Origin: Antiquaquibacter metalliresistens
Lineage (GTDB): Bacteria > Actinomycetota > Actinomycetes > Actinomycetales > Microbacteriaceae
NCBI RefSeq assembly: GCF_029211225.1
Contig: NZ_JARGEM010000003.1
Location: 372,001-436,000, forward strand
Direction of reading: 5' to 3'
DNA: 64,000 nucleotides
Position 1 is the stretch's first letter. Each line of letters opens with the position of its first letter. The notes beneath the pieces are model-generated. The model was not told where the DNA came from. It saw only the letters and a list, made by a program, of their open reading frames with translations, and did not search any database. Positions 33,686 to 42,123 of this stretch are shown piece by piece. The position numbers were made by a program, and so were the translations under genes.

Positions 33686-35044
33686 ATGAATGGCGCCGTG
33701 GCACTCCCGCTCGATCTGACCGAACTGACGTTCACGGCATCCGGCGACAGCCTCGTGCGACGCACCGTGCTGCCGAGCGGAGTGCGGATCCTCAGCGAGG
33801 CGGTGCCGGGCGCGCGCAGCGCGACGATCGGGTACTGGGTCGCGGTCGGCTCGCGGGACGAGCACCCGGAGACCTACGGCTCGACGCACTTTCTCGAGCA
33901 CCTGCTGTTCAAGGGCACTCCCACGCGCAGCGCCCTCGACATCGCGGTCTCCTTCGATGCCGTCGGCGGCGAGCACAACGCGCTAACGAGCAAGGAGTAC
34001 ACCTGCTACTACGCCAAGGTGCAGGATCGTGATCTGCCCATGGCCGTCGACGTGCTCGCCGACATGTTCACCTCTTCGTTGCTCGAGGCGACGGAGTTCG
34101 AGAACGAGCGCGGCGTCATCCTGGAGGAGTTGGCGATGGCCGACGACGATCCCTCGGATGTCGCGAGCGAGCGCTTCTTCGAGGCGGTGCTGGGCGAGCA
34201 TCCGTTGGGGCGGCCCATCGGCGGCAACCCGGGCACGATCCAGGCGGTCACGCGCGACGCGGTGTGGAGCCACTATCGCGAGAATTACCGCGCGCAGGAT
34301 CTGGTGATCACGGTCGCCGGGGCGGTCGATCACGACGAACTGGTGCTGGCCGTGACCGCGGCCCTGACCCGTGCGGGCTGGGATCTCGGCGTGCTCGCCG
34401 ATCCCATCGGGCGTCGCGACCCGGGCGCCGTGACCATCGATCGCGGCAGTCCGCTCGTGGTCGTGCAGCGTCCGATCGAGCAGGCGAACCTGATTCTCGG
34501 CGTTCCCGGCATCGCCGCCGCCGACGACCGGCGGCCGACCCTGACCGTGCTCAACTCGATTCTCGGCGGAGGCATGTCGAGCCGGTTGTTCCAGGAGGTG
34601 CGCGAGAAGCGCGGGCTGGCCTACTCCGTCTACTCCTTCGCGGCGAGCTATTCGGATGCGGGCCTGTTCGGCCTCTACGCGGGTTGCAGCCCGGCCAAGG
34701 CTCCGCAGGTCGCCGAGCTCATGCTCGGCGAGTTCGCGCGGCTCGGGTCGGACGGCGTCAGCCAGGAGGAGCTGGAGCGGGCGGTCGGGCAGTTGAGCGG
34801 GTCATCTGCCCTCGCCCTCGAGGACTCGGACACGCGCATGTCGCGCCTGGGCCGTGCCGAACTGACCCTCGGCGAGTTCGCGGACCTCGATGAGACCCTG
34901 CGGCGTCTCTCCCTCGTCACCGTCGACGGGGTGCGCGAACTCGCCGCCGAGCTGGCGGCACGGCCGCTGTCGATCGCCGCCGTCGGCACGCTGGGCGACT
35001 CCGCGCTCGACGCGTTGACGGTCGCGCCCGCGGCGACCCCGTAA
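33686..35044 (+). CDS. M16-family zinc metallopeptidase
   Basis: 452 residues. The inverted zinc motif HFLEHLLFKG (~72) gives the two histidines and catalytic glutamate, and ENERGVILEELAMADDDPSD (~138) gives the third ligand. The second, non-catalytic half of the fold is present, with the usual arginine/tyrosine pair in FQEVREKRGLAYSVYSF (~306). This is a full M16B peptidase, cytoplasmic, such as those beside pnp and dapB in many actinobacteria. Substrates unknown. Start at 33686, from the box 7 nt upstream, rather than the GTG at 33683. Confidence 0.9.
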   Translation: MNGAVALPLDLTELTFTASGDSLVRRTVLPSGVRILSEAVPGARSATIGYWVAVGSRDEHPETYGSTHFLEHLLFKGTPTRSALDIAVSFDAVGGEHNALTSKEYTCYYAKVQDRDLPMAVDVLADMFTSSLLEATEFENERGVILEELAMADDDPSDVASERFFEAVLGEHPLGRPIGGNPGTIQAVTRDAVWSHYRENYRAQDLVITVAGAVDHDELVLAVTAALTRAGWDLGVLADPIGRRDPGAVTIDRGSPLVVVQRPIEQANLILGVPGIAAADDRRPTLTVLNSILGGGMSSRLFQEVREKRGLAYSVYSFAASYSDAGLFGLYAGCSPAKAPQVAELMLGEFARLGSDGVSQEELERAVGQLSGSSALALEDSDTRMSRLGRAELTLGEFADLDETLRRLSLVTVDGVRELAAELAARPLSIAAVGTLGDSALDALTVAPAATP

Positions 35045-35078
35045 CCCCGAAATCCACCAGAACGTGCAAGGGAGCACT

Positions 35079-35681
35079 ATGGCCCACTACGTCTACCTCG
35101 TGCGGCACGGCGAGCAGCAGGACGCCGAACACGGCCTGCCCGACGGTCCCCTCTCGGCCCGCGGCATCCGTCAGGCCCACGCCATCGCGGAGCGTCTCGG
35201 CGGCGTGCCGTTCACACGCGCCTGGCACTCGCCGCTGCAGCGCGCGGCCGAGACCGCGGCGATCATGACCGAACGGATGCCCGCGCTCGAGTCTCAGCCG
35301 AGCGCCCTGCTCATGGACTGCATCCCGAGCGGACCCACGGTCGACCTGCCGCCCGCCTTCGAGCCGTTCTTCGGCGGCGTGACGGAGCAGGAGATCGAGG
35401 CGGGGGAGGCGCAGATGGCCGACGCCGTCGCGGAGTTCCTCGCACCCGCCCGCGAGGATCGCCACGACCTGCTCATCACCCACAACTTCGTGATCGCCTG
35501 GTTCGTGCGCGAGGTGTTCGGCGCGCCGAGTTGGCGGTGGCTCGGGCTCAACCAGGCCAATTGCGGGCTGACGATCATCCGGGTGCGCAGCGCCAAGCCG
35601 CCCGTGCTCGTCACCCACAACGACCTCGGGCACCTGCCTGCGGAACTGCGCACGGGACTGCCGGCCGAGCAGCCTTACTGA
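35079..35681 (+). CDS. Histidine-phosphatase (phosphoglycerate-mutase-like) family protein
   Basis: 200 residues, ATG at 35079 with AAGGGAG 5 nt upstream. The RHG motif YLVRHGEQ (~7) gives the phosphorylated histidine. The second histidine is in LLITHNFVIAWFV (~135). The family removes phosphate from small molecules. The last 7 bp overlap the GNAT gene on the other strand. Confidence 0.85.
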   Translation: MAHYVYLVRHGEQQDAEHGLPDGPLSARGIRQAHAIAERLGGVPFTRAWHSPLQRAAETAAIMTERMPALESQPSALLMDCIPSGPTVDLPPAFEPFFGGVTEQEIEAGEAQMADAVAEFLAPAREDRHDLLITHNFVIAWFVREVFGAPSWRWLGLNQANCGLTIIRVRSAKPPVLVTHNDLGHLPAELRTGLPAEQPY

Positions 35682-36133
35682 AGCGACTTGCGATACCAGT
35701 TCGTGGCGTTGGGGTTGTCGTTGTAGGGCTCGGTGTCGTCGTAGCCGCTCGAACGGTACAGGCCGCCCGCGGCCTCGAGGGACGCGTTGGTGTCGAGCAC
35801 CAGTTCGCTCGCACCGAAGCCGATCGCCCGGCGCTCCAGCTCGGCCAGCAGAGCTCGCCCGAACCCTCGACCCTGCACCGCGGGTCGCAGCCAGAGGTGC
35901 TTGACCTCGAACACCCCGCCGCCGAGGGCACGGATGCCGCCGCAGCCGACCGCGTCGCCGTCGAGTTCTGCGACCAGGAACACCCCGCGCGGCGGTTCGA
36001 AGGCCTCCGGCTCCGGGAACGTCGTGCGATACCCCCCGGGACTCGGGAAGGTCGCGGCGCGGAACGCGAAGTACTCGGCGAGCAGGGCGTGGGCCGCCTC
36101 ATCCGTCACCGGGGTCTCACGAAAGCCGAGCAC
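35675..36133 (-). CDS. GNAT-family N-acetyltransferase
   Basis: 152 residues from the GTG at 36133; longer frames are shadows of dapB. GNAT motif A is present as HLWLRPAVQGRGFGRALLAELERRA (acetyl-CoA pyrophosphate loop). The C-terminal GLYRSSGYDDTEPY is the usual final strand. Acceptor substrate unknown. Divergent from dapB. Confidence 0.85.
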   Translation of the reverse strand: MLGFRETPVTDEAAHALLAEYFAFRAATFPSPGGYRTTFPEPEAFEPPRGVFLVAELDGDAVGCGGIRALGGGVFEVKHLWLRPAVQGRGFGRALLAELERRAIGFGASELVLDTNASLEAAGGLYRSSGYDDTEPYNDNPNATNWYRKSLQ

Positions 36134-36155
36134 GATGCCAGCGTAGGCGGCTTGG

Positions 36156-36161
36156 TAGCCT
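36156..36161 (+). promoter_or_regulatory. Putative -10 box of dapB (TAGCCT), leaderless
   Basis: TAGCCT is 6 nt before the ATG at 36168. Confidence 0.45.
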
Positions 36162-36167
36162 TGCGGG

Positions 36168-36899
36168 ATGACCACGAGAGTCGCCGTCGTCGGCGCGACC
36201 GGCCGCATGGGTGCCCTCGTCAGCCGCATCGTCGAGGCCGAGCCCGGATTCGAGCTCGTCGCGAGCCTGGGCTCCCGTGACGACCTGGCAGGCATGAACG
36301 ACGCTGACATCGCCGTGGATGTCACCGTGCCCGCCATCTCGCCGACCGTCGTCGAGCACGCCGTCGCCAACGGGCTGAAGGTGCTCGTCGGCACCTCCGG
36401 TTGGACGGCGGAGCGCATCGTCGCCCTGGAACGTCTGGTGGCGGACAACGGCGACGCGGGAGTGGTGATCGTTCCGAACTTCTCGATCGGCTCGGTGCTG
36501 GCCACCTCGTTCGCGGCGAAGGCCGCGAGATTCTTCGAGTCGATCGAGATCGTGGAGGCGCACCACGCCAGCAAGCTCGACTCCCCGTCCGGCACCGCCG
36601 TGCGCACCGCCGAGCTGATGGGCGAGGCCCGTGGCGAGCTGGGGCCGGTGGCGGCTCCGCACGTCGACCAGCGCGCCCGCGGGCAGCAGGTGGCGAGCAT
36701 CCCGATCCACAGCCTGAGGCTGCAGGGCGTCGTCGCCAAGCAGGAGGTGTTCTTCGGCGGCACCGGCGAGGTGCTCACGATCACGCACGAGACCCTCTCG
36801 CCCAGCGCCTACGAGGCGGGCATCGCTCTCGCCCTGCGCGCAGTGCCCGGGGTGCAGGGTGTCGTCGTGGGGCTCGACAAGCTCATCGACCTGACATGA
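36168..36899 (+). CDS. dapB: 4-hydroxy-tetrahydrodipicolinate reductase
   Basis: 243 residues. N-terminal NAD(P)-binding loop VVGATGRMGALV. The catalytic motif EAHHASKLDSPSGTAVRTAE (~130-150) holds the histidine pair and lysine that bind the dihydrodipicolinate ring. It makes tetrahydrodipicolinate for diaminopimelate (peptidoglycan) and lysine. dapA lies about 5 kb downstream and dapF in the recA region. Slightly shorter than the E. coli enzyme, as usual in actinobacteria. Confidence 0.95.
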   Translation: MTTRVAVVGATGRMGALVSRIVEAEPGFELVASLGSRDDLAGMNDADIAVDVTVPAISPTVVEHAVANGLKVLVGTSGWTAERIVALERLVADNGDAGVVIVPNFSIGSVLATSFAAKAARFFESIEIVEAHHASKLDSPSGTAVRTAELMGEARGELGPVAAPHVDQRARGQQVASIPIHSLRLQGVVAKQEVFFGGTGEVLTITHETLSPSAYEAGIALALRAVPGVQGVVVGLDKLIDLT

Positions 36900-37339
36900 C
36901 GAGCCGCATCGGCGCGCTCGTGATGGCGGGGCTGCTCGCCCTGTATCTGGCGTTCGTCGCGCAATACGCGGTCCTGCTCATCACCTCGGACGCGCCCGCG
37001 GCGAAAGCGCTCGGCATCGCCCTCGCGGTGTTGCCGCTGCTCGGTGCCTTCACGCTCGTCTCGGAGCTGGTGTTCGTGCGCCGTGGGCAGCGGTTGGTGC
37101 GCATGCTGGGCGCCGAGGGCGGGCTGCCGGTGGACGACCTGCCGCGGTTGCCGAGCGGGCGGCCGGACCCGGTCGCGGCCGACGCCGAGTTCCCACGTTA
37201 CAAGGCCGAGGTGGAGGCCGATCCGGGCTCCTGGCGGGCGTGGTTGCGGCTCGGGCTCGCCTACGATGCGAGCGGCGACCGGCGTCGTGCCCGCTGGGCC
37301 ACCCGTCGCGCGATCGCGCTCGAACGCTCAGGCCGCTAG
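36896..37339 (+). CDS. Membrane protein following dapB
   Basis: 147 residues from the ATG at 36896, which overlaps the dapB stop by 4 nt (ATGA). Two membrane helices (IGALVMAGLLALYLAFVAQY and ALGIALAVLPLLGAFTLVSEL) precede a cytoplasmic tail that ends with a TPR-like pair of helices (WRAWLRLGLAYDASGDRRRARWATRRAI). Function unknown. Its stop overlaps the epimerase gene by 12 bp. Confidence 0.65.
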   Translation: MTSRIGALVMAGLLALYLAFVAQYAVLLITSDAPAAKALGIALAVLPLLGAFTLVSELVFVRRGQRLVRMLGAEGGLPVDDLPRLPSGRPDPVAADAEFPRYKAEVEADPGSWRAWLRLGLAYDASGDRRRARWATRRAIALERSGR

Positions 37340-38209
37340 CGCCGCCATTGCCTCGCGCACGGTGGCGTGCCGGAAGACGAAGCCGTCTTCCACCAGGCGG
37401 GTGGGAACGACGAGTTCGCTCGCGAGCAGCAGGTCCCGGCCGGCGTCGCCGAGCATCCGGATCGCGAACTCCGGCACGGCCAGTCGCTGCGTGCGATGCA
37501 ATGCCTCCGCGAGCGAGCGCGTCACCTCGTCGGCCGTCGCAGGAGTCGGACCCGCGAGGTTGACCGCGCCGGACAGGGCCGAGCCCAGCAGGTGCCGGAT
37601 GGCGGCGGCCTCGTCGTGCAGCGATATCCAGGGCCAGTGCTGCCGCCCGGTGCCCAGGCGAGCGCCCAGCCCGAGGCGGGTCAGCGGGATGAGCGGGGTG
37701 AACGCGCCGCCGCGGCCCACGACGAGACCGGTGCGGAAGGTGACCACTCGCGTGCCCTCGGGCGCGAGCCTCGCCGCGAGTTCCCAGGCCTCGACGACGT
37801 CGCTGAGAAACCCCTCGCCCTTGGCGGAGGCCTCGGTGAGGGGCTCCCCGGGGCGATCCCCGTAGTAGCCGACCGCCGAGCCGTTGAGGAAGACCGCCGG
37901 CGGGTTCGCCGCGGCCGCCATCGCCTCCGCGAGCGTGCGGGTGCCGTCGACCCTGGAGTGCAGGATCTCGCGCTTGTACGACCTGGTCCACGGGATGCGC
38001 CCGGTCGTCGCCCCCGCGAGGTTCACCACCGCGTCCGCCTCTTCGACCGCTCGAGGGTCGATGGTGCCCTCCTGCGGCGACCAGCCGAACCGGTTCGACC
38101 CGTTCGGCTGCCCGCGGGTCAGCCGCAGCACGGTGTGGCCGTGCTCCTCCAACTGTCGGCACAGCTCGGTGCCGATGAAGCCCGTCGAACCCGCGACGAG
38201 TACGCGCAC
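37328..38209 (-). CDS. TIGR01777-family NAD-dependent epimerase/dehydratase
   Basis: 293 residues, GTG start. SDR glycine motif VLVAGSTGFIGTELCRQL at the N-terminus. AVVNLAGATTGRIPW and the WISLHDEAAAIRHLLG segment are hallmarks of the YfcH/TIGR01777 group, also represented by the SulA-like division protein of cyanobacteria. The reaction is unknown. It starts 1 nt after the stop of the OsmC gene, so both belong to one transcript. Confidence 0.85.
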   Translation of the reverse strand: MRVLVAGSTGFIGTELCRQLEEHGHTVLRLTRGQPNGSNRFGWSPQEGTIDPRAVEEADAVVNLAGATTGRIPWTRSYKREILHSRVDGTRTLAEAMAAAANPPAVFLNGSAVGYYGDRPGEPLTEASAKGEGFLSDVVEAWELAARLAPEGTRVVTFRTGLVVGRGGAFTPLIPLTRLGLGARLGTGRQHWPWISLHDEAAAIRHLLGSALSGAVNLAGPTPATADEVTRSLAEALHRTQRLAVPEFAIRMLGDAGRDLLLASELVVPTRLVEDGFVFRHATVREAMAALAA

Positions 38210-38210
38210 G

Positions 38211-38636
38211 TCAGGCGAGACTGGCTTCGAGGGTGATCGGGATGCCCGCGAGCGCCTTCGACACCGGGCAACCCGTCTTCGCTTCCTCCGCGAGCCGCTG
38301 GAAGTCGGCCTCGGCCAGGCCGGGAACCTTCGCGCTCACGAGCAGGTGGCTGCCCGTGATGCCCTCGCCGGGAACGAAGGTCACGGCGGCGGTCACCTGC
38401 AGGCTCTCCGGCGGGGTGCCGTTGCCGGCGAGGGCGTTGGAGAACGCCATCGAGTAGCACGCCGAGTGGGCGGCCCCGAGCAACTCCTCGGGGTTCGTGA
38501 GTCCGACGGCGCCCTCGGAGCGCGCGGCCCAGGTGACGGGGAACTCGCCCGCGTCGGAGGAGTCGAGCGAGGTCGTGCCGGAGCCGGTGAAGAGGTCGCC
38601 GAACCAGAGGGTGGTCGCTTCGCTGGTCACTGCCAT
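38211..38636 (-). CDS. OsmC-family peroxiredoxin
   Basis: 141 residues. OsmC fold with two catalytic cysteines: LLGAAHSACYSMAFSNAL (~57) and KTGCPVSKALAG (~123). These reduce organic hydroperoxides using dihydrolipoamide. First gene of a small minus-strand operon with the TIGR01777 gene. Confidence 0.9.
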   Translation of the reverse strand: MAVTSEATTLWFGDLFTGSGTTSLDSSDAGEFPVTWAARSEGAVGLTNPEELLGAAHSACYSMAFSNALAGNGTPPESLQVTAAVTFVPGEGITGSHLLVSAKVPGLAEADFQRLAEEAKTGCPVSKALAGIPITLEASLA

Positions 38637-38672
38637 GGGATCCGCCTTTCGTCGGTTCCACCCTAGGCGGGC

Positions 38673-39197
38673 TCAGGCGGCAGCGGCACCCTTGCGGCCG
38701 AGAATGCCGACGCGCACGAGCAGGAGGTAGATCTGGCATCCCAGGCAGTAGGCGAACACCGAGTTGAGGAACGCGGCCACGAACGCGGCGGCGGCGGCGA
38801 TCACGAGCCCGTACGGCACCCCGACCAGCTGCAGCACCACCCCGATGAGCGAGATCACGAAGCCGACGCCCTGCGCGAAGGTCGGCGGGATCGGATCCTC
38901 GAGCTCGGCGGGCGCCTGCAGACGGGGTCGCAGCAGCGCGCGGTAGAGCGCGCCGTAGGGGTGGCGTCGAACGCCTGCGAAGGCGCCCCAGCCGAACAGC
39001 GCGGTGATGATGACGAACAGCAGGAACGCCGGCTCGGTGGCCCGGGCGGCGAGCGTGCCGCCGATCGGGGTGCTGAGGCCGAGGCCGATCACGATGAGCA
39101 GCAGCACCGCGGTGATGCCGGCCCCGAATCGCGGGCTGCGGGGGTCGATGCCCTGCTGGCCGGGCTTGGCGGCGAGGGTGGGTCTGGTGGTCGACAT
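38673..39197 (-). CDS. DUF4395 membrane protein
   Basis: 174 residues, four membrane helices. Signatures FGAGITAVLLLIVIGLGLS, GAFAGVRRHPYGALYRALLRPRL and a late FLNSVFAYCLGCQIYLLLVR. The last carries a CxxC pair, a redox-like motif in the membrane. In actinobacteria this family pairs with an adjacent thioredoxin-like gene, as here. It is thought to take part in thiol redox at the membrane. Confidence 0.85.
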   Translation of the reverse strand: MSTTRPTLAAKPGQQGIDPRSPRFGAGITAVLLLIVIGLGLSTPIGGTLAARATEPAFLLFVIITALFGWGAFAGVRRHPYGALYRALLRPRLQAPAELEDPIPPTFAQGVGFVISLIGVVLQLVGVPYGLVIAAAAAFVAAFLNSVFAYCLGCQIYLLLVRVGILGRKGAAAA

Positions 39198-39218
39198 GCG
39201 TGGCTCCTGGGCTGATGG

Positions 39219-39650
39219 TTACGCAGTGGTGAGGATGCGGTCGAGTTCGGCCTGCACGGCGTCGCGTCTCGGGGCGCCGCCGATGCGGGCACGCACGACG
39301 CCCCGGCCGTCGAGGATGAGCGTCGTCGGGGTCTGCATCACGTGGAAGCGGCTCGCGAGATCGGGGCGTTGGGTCACGTCGAGATCGATGTGGGCCACGC
39401 CGGTGCGGCTGTGCGCGACATCCCCGAGCACCGTGCGGGTGGCGGCACAGGGTGCGCAGACCTCCGTCGAGAACTGCAGCAGGGTCGCGCCGCGCGCGAA
39501 GCGGCGCACGCCGGGCACGTCGGCGACGCGCACCGTGGTGCGGCCGTCGGTGTGACGCACGCGGCCCTGGCGGGAACGCCACACCAGGCCGAGCGCCGTC
39601 GCGAGCACGACCAGACCCGAGAGGGTCAGGGCCACGCCGATCGGTTCCAT
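39219..39650 (-). CDS. Thioredoxin-like protein with membrane anchor
   Basis: 143 residues from the ATG at 39650. An N-terminal helix (GVALTLSGLVVLATALGLVW) anchors a thioredoxin fold with the redox pair in FSTEVCAPCAATRTVL (~72). Cis-proline VMQTPTTLIL is kept. Partner of the DUF4395 gene that follows 22 nt downstream on the same strand. Faces the cytoplasm or outside depending on topology; positive residues after the helix suggest the domain is inside. Confidence 0.85.
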   Translation of the reverse strand: MEPIGVALTLSGLVVLATALGLVWRSRQGRVRHTDGRTTVRVADVPGVRRFARGATLLQFSTEVCAPCAATRTVLGDVAHSRTGVAHIDLDVTQRPDLASRFHVMQTPTTLILDGRGVVRARIGGAPRRDAVQAELDRILTTA

Positions 39651-39717
39651 GGCCAAACGATAGGTTCCCGGCGCCCGACGCGGGGGAGTGTTGCGGTCTG
39701 TTACGGGTGGGCGGCGG

Positions 39718-39723
39718 TAGCCT
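39718..39723 (+). promoter_or_regulatory. Putative -10 box of thyA (TAGCCT), leaderless
   Basis: TAGCCT is 6 nt before the ATG at 39730. Confidence 0.45.
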
Positions 39724-39729
39724 GAGTCG

Positions 39730-40539
39730 ATGGATGCCGCGATCCCCACCCCGTACGAAGACCTGCTGCGCGACGTGCTCGACCATGGCGTGCACAAGTC
39801 CGATCGCACCGGCACCGGCACCCGCAGTGTGTTCGGTCGCCAGATCCGCTTCGACCTCTCGCAGGGCTTCCCGCTCGTGACGACGAAGCGGGTGCACTTC
39901 AAGTCCCTCGCGTACGAGTTGCTGTGGTTCCTGCGCGGCGACAGCAACGTGGAGTGGTTGCGCGAGCACGGCGTGACGATCTGGGACGAGTGGGCGGACG
40001 CCGACGGCGAGCTCGGCCCGATCTACGGGGTGCAGTGGCGTTCGTGGCCCACACCCGATGGTCGGCACATCGACCAGATCAGCGAGGTGATCGACCAGAT
40101 CCGCACCAATCCGGATTCGCGTCGGCTCATCGTCTCCGCCTGGAATCCGGCGGACATCCCGGACATGGCGCTCGCACCGTGTCACGCGCTCTTCCAGTTC
40201 TCCGTGACGGACGGCAGGCTCTCCTGTCAGCTGTACCAGCGCAGCGCCGACATGTTCCTCGGGGTGCCTTTCAACATCGCGAGCTACGCCCTGCTCACCC
40301 ACCTCATCGCCGACCAGACCGGGCTCGCCGTCGGGGACTTCATCTGGACCGGCGGTGACTGCCACATCTACGACAACCACGTCGAGCAGGTCACCGAGCA
40401 GTTGACGCGGGCGCCGTATCCCGCCCCACGCCTGGCGCTGAACCGCTCGCGCGATTCGATCTTCGATGTCGAGTACGAGGACTTCGAGATCATCGGGTAC
40501 CAGCACCACCCGGCCATCCGCGGAGCCGTCGCGGTATGA
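39730..40539 (+). CDS. thyA: Thymidylate synthase
   Basis: 269 residues, class ThyA. The nucleophile cysteine is in [15 protein letters not shown] (~150). Other fixed blocks: [33 protein letters not shown] and [24 protein letters not shown]. It makes dTMP from dUMP using methylene-tetrahydrofolate. It overlaps folA by 4 nt, a classic operon, since ThyA produces dihydrofolate. Confidence 0.97.
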   Translation: MDAAIPTPYEDLLRDVLDHGVHKSDRTGTGTRSVFGRQIRFDLSQGFPLVTTKRVHFKSLAYELLWFLRGDSNVEWLREHGVTIWDEWADADGELGPIYGVQWRSWPTPDGRHIDQISEVIDQIRTNPDSRRLIVSAWNPADIPDMALAPCHALFQFSVTDGRLSCQLYQRSADMFLGVPFNIASYALLTHLIADQTGLAVGDFIWTGGDCHIYDNHVEQVTEQLTRAPYPAPRLALNRSRDSIFDVEYEDFEIIGYQHHPAIRGAVAV

Positions 40540-41084
40540 GCGCGCCGCGGCTCGGCATGATCTGGGCCCAGGCAGCGGACGGGGTGATCGGCGTCGACGG
40601 TGTGATGCCGTGGCACATCCCCGAGGACATGGCTCACTTCAAGGCCGTGACGATGGGCTATCCGGTGATCATGGGTCGCCGCACGTGGGAGTCGCTTCCG
40701 GAGCGCTTCCGTCCGCTCGATGGTCGCCGCAACATCGTCGTCACCCGGCAGACCGACTGGACGCCGGACGGCGCCGAGGTCGCTCACGACCTGGATGCCG
40801 CGCTCGCCCTGGTCGCGTCCTCGTCGCCCGCACCGTCCTCGTCGCCCGCACCGCCCCAACAGGGCATCGAGGCCCCGGTCGATGCGTGGATCATCGGCGG
40901 CGGTTCGCTGTACGCCGCTCTCCTCGACCGGGCCAGCGTGCTCGAGGTCACCGAGGTCGCCGGCGACTACGCGGGCGACACCCACGCGCCGACGATCGAT
41001 GCCCACTGGCACCTGGACGCCGAAACGCCCTGGACTGACTCGCGCTCCGGACCCCGCTTCCGCTTCCTCCGCTACCGCCGCTGA
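40536..41084 (+). CDS. folA: Dihydrofolate reductase with internal repeat
   Basis: 182 residues, ATG overlapping the thyA stop (ATGA). DHFR motifs: [44 protein letters not shown] and, near the end, [14 protein letters not shown]. Between the last two (residues ~94-106) the sequence SSSPAP occurs twice in tandem, encoded by an exact 18-bp duplication (40817-40852), lengthening a surface loop. It reduces dihydrofolate from ThyA. Trimethoprim sensitivity cannot be judged here. Confidence 0.95.
   Translation: MSAPRLGMIWAQAADGVIGVDGVMPWHIPEDMAHFKAVTMGYPVIMGRRTWESLPERFRPLDGRRNIVVTRQTDWTPDGAEVAHDLDAALALVASSSPAPSSSPAPPQQGIEAPVDAWIIGGGSLYAALLDRASVLEVTEVAGDYAGDTHAPTIDAHWHLDAETPWTDSRSGPRFRFLRYRR
40817..40852 (+). 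repeat. Exact 18-bp tandem duplication inside folA
   Basis: Two perfect copies of an 18-bp unit, in frame, give the SSSPAP hexapeptide twice. It keeps the frame and falls in a loop. Confidence 0.9.
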
Positions 41085-41122
41085 CCGGCGGCGGCCCGGC
41101 GGCGCCCCGAGCCTCCCCGCTC

Positions 41123-41175
41123 GCCGCAGCCGCAGCCGCAGCCGCAACGTAGCCGCAGCCGCAGCCGCAGCAGCG
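41123..41175 (+). repeat. Hexanucleotide tract GCCGCA, interrupted
   Basis: About four GCCGCA units, then ACGTA, then about four more. It lies in the non-coding stretch downstream of folA. Long open frames across it are caused by the repeat, not by a gene. Confidence 0.8.
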
Positions 41176-41251
41176 GCGGAAGCACCAGCTGCAGCCGCAG
41201 CCCTCGGCACGCTCTTCCTGACGGCGCGAAGCACTCCCTTCTGCGGGACTC

Positions 41252-41282
41252 GCGCAACTCAGGAGGACCTCCTGAGTTGCGC
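41252..41282. repeat. Palindrome 1 of the folA-dapA gap
   Basis: Perfect 15-bp arms, GCGCAACTCAGGAGG and its complement, around one central base. The core AACTCAGGAGG recurs in palindrome 2 at 41416-41444. It could fold as a terminator for thyA-folA or be a dispersed repeat; no T-run follows. Confidence 0.75.
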
Positions 41283-41415
41283 GCCGCGTGGTAGCGCTCT
41301 CACTCGCTGGTGGCACGCCGGACATGTCCACTCGGCAGCTCCTGCGCCGCCCGCTGGCGGCGGCGTACCGCTCAGAGCGGCGCCTTGGCGCCGGTCGCTT
41401 CCGAGGTCGCTGTAC

Positions 41416-41444
41416 CGAACTCAGGAGGGTCTCCTGAATTCGGC
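41416..41444. repeat. Palindrome 2 of the folA-dapA gap
   Basis: CCGAACTCAGGAG and CTCCTGAATTCGG pair over 13 bp with one G-T pair and a GGT loop. It shares the AACTCAGGAG core with palindrome 1, 164 bp away. Confidence 0.7.
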
Positions 41445-41511
41445 GAGGAGGCCAAGGGGATGGTCCGATGGTGTGGTGAGCATCGGTCGGCGCGCGACGA
41501 GCGGCCCACGA

Positions 41512-41602
41512 CGAGCAGCGAGCGGCGAGCAGCGAGTGGCGAGCAGCGAGTGGCGAGCAGCGAGTGGCGAGCAGCGAGCAGCGAGTGGCGAACGGCGCGT
41601 GG
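41512..41602 (+). repeat. 14-bp tandem repeat (CGAGCAGCGAGTGG)
   Basis: Six and a half units of 14 bp, each made of two related 7-bp halves (CGAGCAG and CGAGTGG); the first and last units carry substitutions and one half-unit is inserted at 41568. No direct-repeat/unique-spacer pattern, so not a CRISPR. The remaining parts of 41085-41706 hold no gene that I can support. Confidence 0.85.
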
Positions 41603-41706
41603 CGTGTGACGGTCTGACTGCTCCTCCACGGGTGTCGGATCCATCGAGAGCCGACGGGTTCGGCGAGGGGGGAGCGGGGAAGACGCCGACGCGGAAGGAT
41701 CGCGTC

Positions 41707-42112
41707 ATGATCACTCGACGGGTTCAGGAACTGGGCGGCATCGCGACCACGGCGGAATTGCTGAGCTCGGGCTACAGCAGGCGAAACATTCGAGGCCGTC
41801 GTCGGGTACGGCCGGGTGATCCGGGTCCGCCGGGGCGTGTACGCGTTGCGGGAGCTCCCGCCCGAGATCCTCGAGGCGTCACGGATCGGTGGTCGGTTGA
41901 CCTGCGTGAGCGCCCTGGCCTTCCACGGGATCATCCACCGGGCAGACGACGCGCTCCACGTCGAAGTGGCTGCGAACGCGTCACGCTTGCGTGCGCCGAC
42001 GGGCAGCGTCGTGCTGCATTGGGCGGGCACGCCCGCCGAAGGAACGAGGCTGGTGGTCGGCGTCGGCCCGGCCTTGGCCCAGTCGGCGCGGTGCCGCGGG
42101 GGCCGCCGGTAG
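41707..42112 (+). pseudogene. AbiEi-like / DUF559-type regulator remnant, frameshifted and truncated
   Basis: Frame one from the ATG at 41707 gives ITRRVQELGGIATTAELLSS, a winged-helix start as in type IV antitoxins of the AbiEi group. After SRRNIR the frame breaks near 41793. A second frame resumes EAVVGYGRVIRVRRGVYALR, LTCVSALAFHGI and ALHVEVAANASRLR. The simplest repair is the loss of two bases, such as CG from a CGCG run. The frame then stops at 42112, at about 135 residues, where intact relatives run to ~280 with a nuclease-like C-terminus. A decayed accessory gene. Confidence 0.6.
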
Positions 42113-42123
42113 GCCTCACGCGG

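Noticed and set aside
38119-40509. 796-codon open frame on the minus strand from the epimerase gene to thyA
   Set aside because: It crosses several real genes on both strands; its composition is that of a shadow frame.
41512-41602. Possible CRISPR array
   Set aside because: Units are directly joined with no spacers, and no cas gene is in the window.
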